Assembly (NCBI GenBank): GCA_900318255.1
Contig: ONJX01000010.1
Span: 1 to 64,000 of the forward strand
Direction of reading: 5' to 3'
DNA from: an uncultured Prevotellaceae bacterium
GTDB taxonomy: Bacteria > Bacteroidota > Bacteroidia > Bacteroidales > Muribaculaceae
Length of the DNA: 64,000 bases
Shown: positions 8,116-15,444 of the stretch, in pieces
Layout: each line of letters begins with the position of its first letter
Position numbering within the stretch: the stretch's first letter is position 1
Made by a program: the position numbers and the translations under genes
The notes under the pieces: generated by a model
What the model was told of the DNA's origin: nothing
The model's input: the letters and a program-made list of their open reading frames with translations, nothing else
The model's database searches: none

Positions 8116-8430
8116 TTACTCGTAGTCGAATAGTGATAGTTGCTGAGCATCTTGAGACTTCCACTGGTTAGGGTCTGCGCTATAATGCTTCGCCATATAC
8201 CCAGTGGTGAGGTCACTCTTAATACAAACCACTTGTATGAGCCCATCTTTCTTTAGACGGGCAACATGCCATGTAATAGAGTTACGAAGTATACCTGTTG
8301 CTTTTGCCGCATCTAATGTTGTGCCAACATTACAGCTGAAGTACTCAAGAACCCTGTGAAGGTCGGTACCGTTGTTTGTCTCAACTAAATTGGGACACTC
8401 TTTTGCTGCTTGTATTAAATTCGTTGTCAT
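8116..8430 (-). CDS. Small winged-helix/HTH DNA-binding protein
   Basis: The protein has 104 residues from MTTNLIQAAK (start ATG 8430, chosen over a longer frame from 8472). The HTH segment VLEYFSCNVGTTLDAAKATGILRNSITWHVARLKKDGLIQVV resembles winged helix domains of regulators on mobile elements. The C-terminus is short and polar (QQLSLFDYE). A TAATTTTG box on the - strand at about 8545-8538 and five AATTGGGG repeats lie directly upstream, so it may autoregulate. Confidence 0.65.
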   Translation of the reverse strand: MTTNLIQAAKECPNLVETNNGTDLHRVLEYFSCNVGTTLDAAKATGILRNSITWHVARLKKDGLIQVVCIKSDLTTGYMAKHYSADPNQWKSQDAQQLSLFDYE

Positions 8431-8563
8431 ATTATTTGAATTTAATAGTTGCGGCTCTCCCCATGCGCTCACCGATGGCGCATTTCGTTTGCCGTATGGT
8501 CATGGCGGTGTCGGTGTTCACCGCTTTTGACGTTGCAAAATTATGGCTGAAAAACCATGTGAC

Positions 8564-8658
8564 AATTGGGGAAATTGGGGAAATAAAAACCCATCAAAAC
8601 ACAATGTTTCAATAGGTTATATATAAATTCAATTGGGGCAATTGGGGCGCAATTGGGG
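8564..8658. repeat. Five AATTGGGG repeats in the HTH promoter region
   Basis: AATTGGGG occurs at 8564, 8573, 8631, 8640 and 8651, with 9-11 base spacing inside each of two clusters. The left cluster overlaps the -33 region of the predicted - strand promoter of the HTH gene. They look like operator or iteron-type sites. Confidence 0.5.
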
Positions 8659-8666
8659 ATTTTGCT

Positions 8667-9680
8667 TTATTTTATTGTTTTTCCTTTCAAAATGCGCCTC
8701 AATTTATCTTCAAATTTTACTGTTGCACCGCTTGTTGTGGGGTTTGTGATTATCTTCTTGTTTTTTACATTTAAGTTTTCCACGCATCTTTTAATCCAAA
8801 TTTCTGGGTAATAATCTTGAGCCAACATCTTAAAAAGACATTGTAATAAATTACGCTTACGTTTTTTGACAACATGATTACTATTCCACAATTTGTTAAT
8901 ATGGGCGTGACTGACACAGTAACTAAACAATTTTTCATCAACATCAATAACCCTCTCATCAATCAGGAACAAGTATAATCCTGACATATCAAATGATACT
9001 GTTGGAATAATGGGCGTTGCAACCTCATAAGAATTGCCAGACGATGGCGATGGTTCTGGTACTAGTATCAGTTCAATGTTATGGTCGTCAATATCCATTA
9101 CGCATTGTTCCAGATAACGGCGCAATTGCTCTTTAATCCCATCGTCATTGCAATTCGCTATCAAGTATTTTAATCGTCTTTTTTCGGCGAGGTCAGCAAC
9201 ATTGTTAATAATAAACCTACTCATGAATATGTCAAAACTCATATCGCCATATTGCCCACCTATGAACAATTGCAATTTCTCATTGGCTTTCTCATCTTCA
9301 AATGAGGGATCGCTTAATCGGCGAACCTCTAAATCAATCTTTGCCAAACCTAACTCACAATTCAAATCATTACAGAACTGAAAGACATTACTAACCTCTG
9401 GGTCTATCTTCATGAGTTTAGGCATATTGTCGCCAATTTGCTCAACCATACCATTAACGATGTTCAATATGTGTTCAACCTCTGTGATTATTGATGTCTG
9501 GTTGACATTGAAACGTGACAATACTTTGCCAATCTCATTCAGTTTGATATTAGCAATTGCTTTGTGTAATCTTTTCACGCTCTCATTGGTGGGTTCGTTA
9601 TAACCAAAAATATGGTTTTGCAATAAAAACAAATATGCGTTTGCGCATTCCCTTAATTCGCTTATGTGATGATATTCCAT
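8667..9680 (-). CDS. Uncharacterised 337-residue protein of the accessory island
   Basis: I do not recognise the family. The protein is soluble with no signal peptide. It is helical in the N-terminal half, with an acidic middle (VMDIDDHNIELILVPEPSPSSGNSYE at about 190-215) and a basic C-terminal third (HVVKKRKRNLLQCLFKMLAQDYYPEIWIKRC, then ..KFEDKLRRILKGKTIK). Proteins with similar basic ends are common on Bacteroidales mobile elements. A - strand TAATTTTG box at about 9736-9729 is a likely promoter. The gene is more A+T-rich than the flanking core genes, which suggests transfer. Confidence 0.6.
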   Translation of the reverse strand: MEYHHISELRECANAYLFLLQNHIFGYNEPTNESVKRLHKAIANIKLNEIGKVLSRFNVNQTSIITEVEHILNIVNGMVEQIGDNMPKLMKIDPEVSNVFQFCNDLNCELGLAKIDLEVRRLSDPSFEDEKANEKLQLFIGGQYGDMSFDIFMSRFIINNVADLAEKRRLKYLIANCNDDGIKEQLRRYLEQCVMDIDDHNIELILVPEPSPSSGNSYEVATPIIPTVSFDMSGLYLFLIDERVIDVDEKLFSYCVSHAHINKLWNSNHVVKKRKRNLLQCLFKMLAQDYYPEIWIKRCVENLNVKNKKIITNPTTSGATVKFEDKLRRILKGKTIK

Positions 9681-9826
9681 AGTTTGTATATTCTTTTTTT
9701 AATATAAAACTAGTAGTAAAATGGTTTTCAAAATTACGAAATGTTTTTACTTAGTGCAAGAGAAATAATGAGACACATAATATTGATTATAAAATTGTAT
9801 TTTTTGCCAATTAATATGTACAAGAA

Positions 9827-9847
9827 ACCAGGGCTTATCGCCCTGGT
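9827..9847 (-). terminator. Terminator-like hairpin after hicB
   Basis: ACCAGGGC (9827-9834) pairs with GCCCTGGT (9840-9847). On the - strand it ends hicA-hicB transcription, although only a few Ts follow. Confidence 0.55.
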
Positions 9848-9880
9848 AATTCTTTCGTGTCATGCTGTTAAACGGTAAGG

Positions 9881-10294
9881 CTAAGCAAACGCCATCAGCT
9901 CGCGACCGATTTTGTGAAGCCCTTCCACGATGCGCTGACGCTGCTTGGGGCGTGGAGTCTTTAGCCCGGTAGCGTAGTGGCTCAGCTGTCGCTGGTTGAT
10001 GCCTGTGGCGCGGCTTATCGCTGCCATCGAGGCGAAACGCTCGCTGCTACGCAGCAGGGCAGCAGTATCGACATAGTTAAAAACAAACTCATAGTCGCCA
10101 TCGGCAAGCCACTGGGGCACCTCGTCGCCATCGGCAAGCATACCCTGAACGTGGAACTCCAGCGAGGCGCGAGCCTCGCGTTGCAACTCCTCGAAGCTGT
10201 CGGCGGTAAATACCACCGCCCCAGGTACGTTGTCACCAAGGCTTGCGGCGAAATTCTTGTTACACCACGACACGTTTACGGTAATTTTTTCCAT
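9881..10294 (-). CDS. hicB: HicB-type antitoxin
   Basis: The 137-residue antitoxin lies downstream of hicA. The N-terminal HicB fold (ITVNVSWCNKNFAASLGD, then PGAVVFTADSFEELQREA) is a degenerate RNase-H-like domain that blocks the toxin. The C-terminal HTH (AAISRATGINQRQLSHYATGLKTPRPKQRQRI) binds the operon promoter. This is the usual autoregulated type II module. It is G+C-richer than its neighbours. Confidence 0.88.
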   Translation of the reverse strand: MEKITVNVSWCNKNFAASLGDNVPGAVVFTADSFEELQREARASLEFHVQGMLADGDEVPQWLADGDYEFVFNYVDTAALLRSSERFASMAAISRATGINQRQLSHYATGLKTPRPKQRQRIVEGLHKIGRELMAFA

Positions 10295-10358
10295 TTTTTT
10301 GCTGTTTTTATTGGTTTTCTCTTGGTTTTCTTCTCATGTTTGTGGAGAGTTGGCGGGG

Positions 10359-10553
10359 TCATTTCCACCCAGCCTGTTTCCAAATGCTGTTCAAAATGAA
10401 TTGGTCCAACTCTTTGCTCTCTTTTCCGTTGACCGTCACCTTGCCGGGCTTATTGGGGTGTTTGAACTGGCGGTGGCTGCCGCGGATAGCCACCAGCACC
10501 CATCCGTCACGCTTCAGCATTTTTATAACGTCTATAACTTTATATGTTTTCAT
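10359..10553 (-). CDS. hicA: HicA-type mRNA interferase toxin
   Basis: The toxin has 64 residues from MKTYKVIDVI (ATG 10553; an earlier Met is three codons upstream). It has the double-stranded RNA-binding-like HicA fold, with the catalytic-His motif RGSHRQFKHP at about 24-33 and the C-terminal LNSIWKQAG. It cleaves mRNAs to halt growth when HicB is lost. A - strand TACCTTTG box at about 10579-10572 precedes it. It lies first in the hicA-hicB operon, 64 bases before hicB. Confidence 0.9.
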   Translation of the reverse strand: MKTYKVIDVIKMLKRDGWVLVAIRGSHRQFKHPNKPGKVTVNGKESKELDQFILNSIWKQAGWK

Positions 10554-10730
10554 ATAAATCAATTTTTAACAATGCAAAGGTAGTAATTTTTCTACTTTTA
10601 TGCAAGTTTTCTGGCGTTTTTTGAAAAAAAAAGTCGAAAAAAAATCCGCAGGATGCGGATTTATGTTGTAGAACATACAAATAAATTAGAAAAAAAGTCC
10701 TGAACCAGCAAAAGTTTCTATGATTTGTTC

Positions 10731-10738
10731 TATATTTG
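10731..10738 (+). promoter_or_regulatory. -7 box TATATTTG of the small membrane protein gene
   Basis: TATATTTG lies 4 bases before ATG 10743, so the transcript should be leaderless or nearly so. No good -33 box is seen. Confidence 0.4.
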
Positions 10739-10742
10739 CAAC

Positions 10743-10958
10743 ATGGTAATTTTATTAACCATACCATTTTTGCGCAACTTGCTTGCTGGAACCGCTACTT
10801 TCATAGTTGTGGCAGTCATTTTCATGCTGGTCGCTCAATCATGCATTAAATTTACAATAGGGAAGGAGGAAATCACTACAAAACACGAGGTTATTATTTT
10901 TGTCGTGGGAGTTGCTGTGGCGACAATTCTTATGCCTTTCTATTACTTGCCATATTAG
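10743..10958 (+). CDS. Small two-helix membrane protein
   Basis: The protein has 71 residues from MVILLTIPFLRN. There are two predicted membrane helices, at about 13-33 (LAGTATFIVVAVIFMLVAQSC) and 48-66 (HEVIIFVVGVAVATILMPF), joined by a charged loop with a KEE cluster. I recognise no family. It is divergent from hicA, and its stop overlaps by four bases the stop of the convergent gene at 10955. Small membrane proteins in such islands can be toxins or accessory defence components, but nothing here proves that. Confidence 0.6.
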   Translation: MVILLTIPFLRNLLAGTATFIVVAVIFMLVAQSCIKFTIGKEEITTKHEVIIFVVGVAVATILMPFYYLPY

Positions 10959-11974
10959 TACTTTTCTCGTGCATCATTTTGGGTTTTGTATAGCTCAATC
11001 ACTGCTTTTTGGTAATCATCTGGCGTTTTGATTTCTAAAGAATCAAGAGTTTGCTTTATAGATTTTCTGATTTCACGATCTTGGCTTCGATCAAGGTATT
11101 CACTAACATTCTTAATGAGTCCATCAGTAGATAGGTCTAGATGAAAATCATCGATGTCAATCTTCAGGCCTCCGCCATTTATGAGCAGAATTAGTGCACC
11201 GATTACTCCAAGAAAGCGTTTGTTTTTGGTTACGAAGTGCAGCCATCCAGGCGATTCCATCTGTACTTTCATTGTGACATCAGCAGCATCGCCTTCAATG
11301 CCATATTCACGGCAAAAGCCTTCGGCAAGTCCAAACAATTTATCAACACCGTAAAAGGTTGATGCACTAACATCTGAATTTGTGTTTATTCTTAGCAAAA
11401 GATGGGTTTCCTCACCTTTGTTGTAGTAATCAAGCACAATGTTATCAATGTAGTCAGCATAAGGTGTTATATCCGAGATGGGATGCCTTGAATTAAACAT
11501 CAGTTGAGCCTTGGCCGACATTTGCCGCCTTGACGTTAGTTTATCAACATGAATTGGGATGCGTTTATAGAAAGGGCATTGACCATTCTCTCCATTTGCG
11601 TTGACATTTTCATAAATGTTACCTGTCACGCGGCAGATAGCTACTTGATTACTATTGGATGGGATAACTATAATATCTCCGACACCTATATGGCGAGAGA
11701 AACGTAACAATTGTGATGCGGCATGCCCAGGCTGGTTTATTGTGGATTGATGATGCTGTGCAATATCGTCCTTCAGCTCTGCAAGGGCAAGTCTGTCATC
11801 TTGGTTTAGTCCTTGAAGTTGCTGCAATGTAATTTCATTATAACCTATTGCAATAAAGCCGTTATCAACAAAGTCTTTATAGTATAACCCGCCCATTGTG
11901 CGCACAAGCCAGTAGTTAGAACTGTATGAAACACACTGGACATAATTGTTCAAATTATTGATATTTGGTGCCAT
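10955..11974 (-). CDS. Possible defence protein: PUA/EVE-like N-terminal domain plus membrane segment
   Basis: The 339-residue protein begins with a globular domain (NYWLVRTMGGLYYKDFVDNGFIAIGYNEI, then LLRFSRHIGVGDIIVIPSNSNQVAICRVTG) that looks like the PUA/EVE-like modules found at the N-terminus of some restriction or antiviral proteins. A hydrophobic helix, FLGVIGALILLINGGG (about residues 251-266), is followed by a charged C-terminal helical region. A nucleic-acid-sensing domain joined to a membrane segment would fit an abortive-infection effector, but this is inference from architecture only. Its location between HicAB and a chaperone-type TA module supports a defence role. Confidence 0.55.
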   Translation of the reverse strand: MAPNINNLNNYVQCVSYSSNYWLVRTMGGLYYKDFVDNGFIAIGYNEITLQQLQGLNQDDRLALAELKDDIAQHHQSTINQPGHAASQLLRFSRHIGVGDIIVIPSNSNQVAICRVTGNIYENVNANGENGQCPFYKRIPIHVDKLTSRRQMSAKAQLMFNSRHPISDITPYADYIDNIVLDYYNKGEETHLLLRINTNSDVSASTFYGVDKLFGLAEGFCREYGIEGDAADVTMKVQMESPGWLHFVTKNKRFLGVIGALILLINGGGLKIDIDDFHLDLSTDGLIKNVSEYLDRSQDREIRKSIKQTLDSLEIKTPDDYQKAVIELYKTQNDAREKY

Positions 11975-11989
11975 CTAATAAAAAGTGGG

Positions 11990-12037
11990 CACGCCTAGGG
12001 AGGGCATTTCCTTGGCGTGAACCAAAACGTTTTTTTT
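11990..12037. other. GC hairpin in the 11975-12110 gap
   Basis: CACGCC (11990-11995) pairs with GGCGTG (12014-12019), with inner GGA/TCC pairs, and a T8 run starts about ten bases later. It may be a weak + strand terminator or a leader element of the gene at 10955-11974. Nothing else was seen in this gap. Confidence 0.35.
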
Positions 12038-12110
12038 ATATTTGCCCTCTAACGTATGCCCCCGTCAGTAGCTGTTCTAGTCATATACAAAGGTAAAGGA
12101 ACAATTGACG

Positions 12111-12530
12111 TCACTTATCTGATAAATCAATAATCATATCTTCCTTAAACATGTTGGTAACATTCAAAGGAGGAATGATGATGCCATTGAAGGGTGTCCC
12201 TTCAGTTTTACAATGAAGAATACCTCTTGCTGTACCTACTGTTTGTGCGATAAAATAATCTATCACACTCTTGGGGATTACAACCTTCCCATCCTTGGTG
12301 AGAGTTTGCAAGTCATCAGGATGCATGGCAAATTCACAGGATGTTTCTAAGATCATAACCTGTTGTTCATTCTCGTTGAAAGAAAATGTAGCATTCACCT
12401 GGACGGCGCTACCGTCATTGGTGTGCTTCAATTCCATGTTTGTGGTGATTTCAATCTCTCCTTTTGGAGCTTCTGTAGATAAGATGGCAAATTGCCCTGT
12501 GCTTATCCTGAACATTCTAAAACGTACCAT
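12111..12530 (-). CDS. SecB-like chaperone of a toxin-antitoxin-chaperone module
   Basis: The protein has 139 residues from MVRFRMFRIS. Its centre (ELKHTNDGSAVQVNATFSF, then VMILETSCEF) and C-terminus (TARGILHCKTEGT, then PPLNVTNMF) match the SecB fold: a beta-sheet followed by the ARG..L/GT/NV signature before the last helix. In known toxin-antitoxin-chaperone (TAC) systems a solitary SecB-like protein stabilises the antitoxin. The start is one base after the antitoxin stop (TGATATG), which implies translational coupling. The function is inferred from fold resemblance and position. Confidence 0.7.
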   Translation of the reverse strand: MVRFRMFRISTGQFAILSTEAPKGEIEITTNMELKHTNDGSAVQVNATFSFNENEQQVMILETSCEFAMHPDDLQTLTKDGKVVIPKSVIDYFIAQTVGTARGILHCKTEGTPFNGIIIPPLNVTNMFKEDMIIDLSDK

Positions 12531-12531
12531 A

Positions 12532-12921
12532 TCAAGCAGCCTCCTTGTTTTGGCGTGGGAGAGACTCCCATTCACCAGTTTTTACTTTGGTGTCTTTACG
12601 AACAACAGTTTTTTCGTATGACAAATTCCATCTGTTTTTTGATTCAAAGGAATCTTTTTCAATAATTTTCTCTACAGAGACAAAAGTCACCTGTGGAACA
12701 TATCCAAATGCCAGCGCAAGTTTGACCATCTTGGAAAGACGGTGATCATACTCGCCATTTAATAGTTGAGTAACGTACCCTTTTGTTACCCCAAGATGTT
12801 CAGCAAGTTGTGTCCTGTTTTTGCCATTCTGCGCCATAAACCTTTCTGCACAGTTATAAAGGGCAACCTGAATCATCGCCGTCCAATAATAGGGCGATTT
12901 CAGTATTTCTTTACGTGTCAT
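12532..12921 (-). CDS. Xre-family HTH antitoxin (HigA-like)
   Basis: The 129-residue protein has the HTH NRTQLAEHLGVTKGYVTQLLNGEYDHRLSKMVKLALAFG at about 35-73. Its C-terminal extension, rich in Lys and Trp (KNRWNLSYEKTVVRKDTKVKTGEWESL), resembles the chaperone-addiction region of TAC antitoxins. It is preceded 12 bases upstream by a degraded toxin gene and followed at once by the SecB-like gene. Confidence 0.78.
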   Translation of the reverse strand: MTRKEILKSPYYWTAMIQVALYNCAERFMAQNGKNRTQLAEHLGVTKGYVTQLLNGEYDHRLSKMVKLALAFGYVPQVTFVSVEKIIEKDSFESKNRWNLSYEKTVVRKDTKVKTGEWESLPRQNKEAA

Positions 12922-12933
12922 AGTTAATTGTTA

Positions 12934-13318
12934 TTAGTTTTGTTTTTTAGGAAAATCTTTAGTTTTTCTGATTAATCTCGGAATATCATTTTTCTTTTGA
13001 GTGCTCTTGTGACCACCCATAACTATATATATATTTGGCCTTTGATCAATGACATAAACTCGAAGTTTTTCTTTTTGAACTCATATAGGTCACTTCTTTT
13101 AGCGCCCACTATATGGTTATAAATATGGGATGGGAGTAATTGCGCGCTTAAAATATCCATGTATGTAATAATAGCATCCATACTAGCTTTATCTGCTATA
13201 TTTTTTTGATTTCTTCAAGGAAGTCATCAAATTCACATTTCCCATCAACATATAATTTGTAATATGTATAGTTCGGGTTATTTGCTAAATCGAATAATTC
13301 TGCTCGATATTCAGTCAC
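12934..13318 (-). pseudogene. HigB/RelE-like toxin, two -1 frameshifts
   Basis: Reading the - strand from GTG 13318 gives TEYRAELFDLANNPNYTYYK, LYVDGKCEFDDFLEEIKK, then a stop. Moving one frame continues ADKASMDAIITYMDILSAQL, SHIYNHIVGAKRSDLYEFKKK. A further shift gives LRVYVIDQRPNIYIVMGGHK and KKNDIPRLIRKTKDFPKKQN, then TAA. Both shifts are single-base losses in A-runs (7 A's near 13205; A5 near 13070). The restored protein of about 128 residues matches phage-type RelE/HigB toxins. Either the toxin is dead or both shifts are homopolymer sequencing errors. Confidence 0.75.
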
Positions 13319-13570
13319 AACTTATGGTGTTTAGCTTTTGCTAAACTTTTGCAAAAGTAGTCCATACTTTTTAATCAACCAAATTTTTGAGCGATAAAAT
13401 TATCATAATGGCGTAAAAAATGTTTTTATGGCAAAATGTGTCAGAATAATATAATAGAATCACATCTTAGCAGAGTATGTCAAGATTCAGCTTTCGCTAT
13501 CTCAGTTTAAAAATAAATACCAACACCTTCTTAATATCTTATAATGTGACAAGGGGGAGCGCGCGCTCCA
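13319..13570. other. Intergenic stretch without a gene
   Basis: An A+T-rich stretch that probably holds the TAC promoter on the - strand. Its right end carries the GC hairpin GGGGGAGC..GCTCC that precedes RNA-like repeat copy 3. No coding frame was recognised. Confidence 0.4.
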
Positions 13571-13743
13571 CCCTTTTTTTTGCAGTTCATGACATTTTAT
13601 GACACGATAAGATATTTTGAGACACTTCAAGTGCCTGGAAATCAACAATGGTTATATCTTATCGTTTTTTGTTGTGCAACTTCTCACTCCTATCAGGCGC
13701 ACAAAAGGAGTATATTGTTGAAATTCAACAAGATACTTTTTTT
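13571..13743 (+). ncRNA. Structured repeat element, copy 3 (candidate small RNA)
   Basis: This is the third copy. Stem CGATAAGATAT (13605-13615) pairs perfectly with ATATCTTATCG (13654-13664). Relative to copy 2, an A-U pair has become G-C through changes on both sides, and a U-G pair has become U-A: this is covariation. The 3' hairpin AGTATATTGTTGA with TCAACAAGATACT plus T7 (13709-13743) also covaries with copy 1. Together these support a folded RNA. Confidence 0.6.
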
Positions 13744-13949
13744 ACACCTTCAATGTAATTATTGTAACAGCATCACCAATCTTGGAAAATCACGCAAAAA
13801 AAGACTACTTTTGTAAAATCAAATGAGATAAAAATCACTGAAATGTCCACTTTTATAAATTTATTCATCTAAAAATCATTTTCAGTGTCTACTTAAACAA
13901 TCTGGTGCAAAACCTGAATTATTTATCAAAACATTGGTTATGTGGAGAG
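13744..13949. other. Gap between RNA-like repeat and the amylase gene
   Basis: No gene. CACTGAAATG (about 13838) and CATTTTCAGTG (about 13880) form an imperfect inverted repeat, each followed by a GTCCACTT/GTCTACTT-like sequence. It may be a leftover mobile-element end. Confidence 0.3.
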
Positions 13950-15362
13950 TCACTTGCTCAGGATGTAGGCGGTCATGGGCTGGAGGGTGGCGGTGAGGTG
14001 GCCTTTTTTCACTTGGAGCTGCTGGCGGGTGACGGTGTCGCGGTACTTGCCGTTCTCTATTGTCACGGGGATTGATACTGTGGCCTGGCTCTCGTCGAGG
14101 TTGATAATCACGGCGGCCTTCTTGCCTCGCTCAACGATGATCTGCTTGCCGTTGTCGCTGACGATGATGTTCTCGGGTTGGGCGGCGTTAGCGTGGCGGA
14201 ACTCGTTGACAGCGCGCACCACGGGGTGCTTGAACTCGTCGTTGCCCACCTTGCCTATCTCGTTGTCGCCCCAGTAGTTCTGGCGCGTGCTGCCGTGGGG
14301 GCGTGAATAGAAGAGCGGTGTGCCGTGCTGGCGGGCTGTGAGGAATACCCATCCCAGGCGCACGAGATCATCGCTCATGGCTGCCGAGGCGTGGTCGTTG
14401 CAATAGGTGTCGTGCGACTCCACCCATGTGACTAGGTGGGCGGGATCCACGCTGTGATGCCAGCTGAGCAGGTCATCGGCCTTGGCGTCGTGCTTGTTGA
14501 GCACGTTGCGCAGCACCCAGCCGTAGTTGCTGGCGGTGAGGTCCATATACTGTGCATAGCCTTGCTCGGGCACGTTGCGGTCTTGCAGCACCTCGCCATA
14601 GATAAAGAGCTGGTCGCGGGGCACCGCGAGCCGCAGCCCTCTCACTGCTTTGCGCCCCGTGGCCACGTCCCAGAAGTCGTTCTGTGGCGACTTGGGGTCG
14701 CGGGGCTCATCGGGCAGACCTATGTGCTTGGCGGTGTCGTAACGGAAGCCACGTGCGCCACACGAGAGCACATCGTTAACATATTGCATGTAGTAATATT
14801 GGAAATCGGGGTTCTCGGTGTTCACATCGGGCAGACGGCCCATCTCGCCTGTGGTACACTGGTAGCGGTCGCTGTAGTCGGCAATGGGCCACAGCCCGTT
14901 GGCATGAAAGAGGTTCTCACGGCCGTTGACGGCGCTGTCGAGGCGCGCGTTGATGTGAGTGCGGTCAATCACAGTGTGGTTGGGCAGCACATCCACTATC
15001 ACTCTCAGCCCCAAGCTGGTGGCCTTGGCGCACATGGCCTTGAACTCGTCGCGCGTGCCCAGCTGGTAGTTGCCTATGGTCCAGTCGGTGGGCTGATAGT
15101 GGTAATACCACTTGCCGTTGCCAAAGAGCTGCCTGCCACCGTTGTCGCCAACGTAGCACTCCTGAATGGGCGAGGTTTGCACAATGGTGTATCCCGCATC
15201 CTTGATTTCTTGCAGGTGCTCGGCGATGGTGTTAAACGACCATGACCAGGCATGGAGGATAATCTCGTTGTTGCCAGTGGCAGCAGAGTTTTGAGCACTG
15301 GCTATAGGCACCAGGCACATAATCGCAGCTACTAGAGCGATGTTTTTCAAATTGCGTCTCAT
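13950..15362 (-). CDS. Secreted alpha-amylase, glycoside hydrolase family 13
   Basis: The 470-residue protein has a signal peptide (MRRNLKNIALVAAIMCLVPIASA). The GH13 barrel has region I DVLPNH (124-129), the nucleophile Asp209 in GFRYDTAKH, the acid/base Glu257 in IYGEVLQ and Asp318 in ESHDTY. A C-terminal beta-sandwich domain runs from about residue 395. It hydrolyses alpha-1,4 glucans, probably in the periplasm or outside the cell. No susC/susD genes are nearby, so it is not in a typical starch locus. It faces the RNA-like repeat copy 3. Confidence 0.92.
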   Translation of the reverse strand: MRRNLKNIALVAAIMCLVPIASAQNSAATGNNEIILHAWSWSFNTIAEHLQEIKDAGYTIVQTSPIQECYVGDNGGRQLFGNGKWYYHYQPTDWTIGNYQLGTRDEFKAMCAKATSLGLRVIVDVLPNHTVIDRTHINARLDSAVNGRENLFHANGLWPIADYSDRYQCTTGEMGRLPDVNTENPDFQYYYMQYVNDVLSCGARGFRYDTAKHIGLPDEPRDPKSPQNDFWDVATGRKAVRGLRLAVPRDQLFIYGEVLQDRNVPEQGYAQYMDLTASNYGWVLRNVLNKHDAKADDLLSWHHSVDPAHLVTWVESHDTYCNDHASAAMSDDLVRLGWVFLTARQHGTPLFYSRPHGSTRQNYWGDNEIGKVGNDEFKHPVVRAVNEFRHANAAQPENIIVSDNGKQIIVERGKKAAVIINLDESQATVSIPVTIENGKYRDTVTRQQLQVKKGHLTATLQPMTAYILSK

Positions 15363-15444
15363 AATAGTATTTTGTTCTTAGTTTCTAGTTATTATTGAAC
15401 AAGCTGACGCTTGCACTACTTAACACGACCGCTACGCGCACTTA

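Noticed and set aside
13950..15362. Polysaccharide utilisation locus around the GH13 amylase
   Set aside because: No SusC/SusD pair or regulator stands next to it; neighbours are a MATE exporter and an unrelated repeat.
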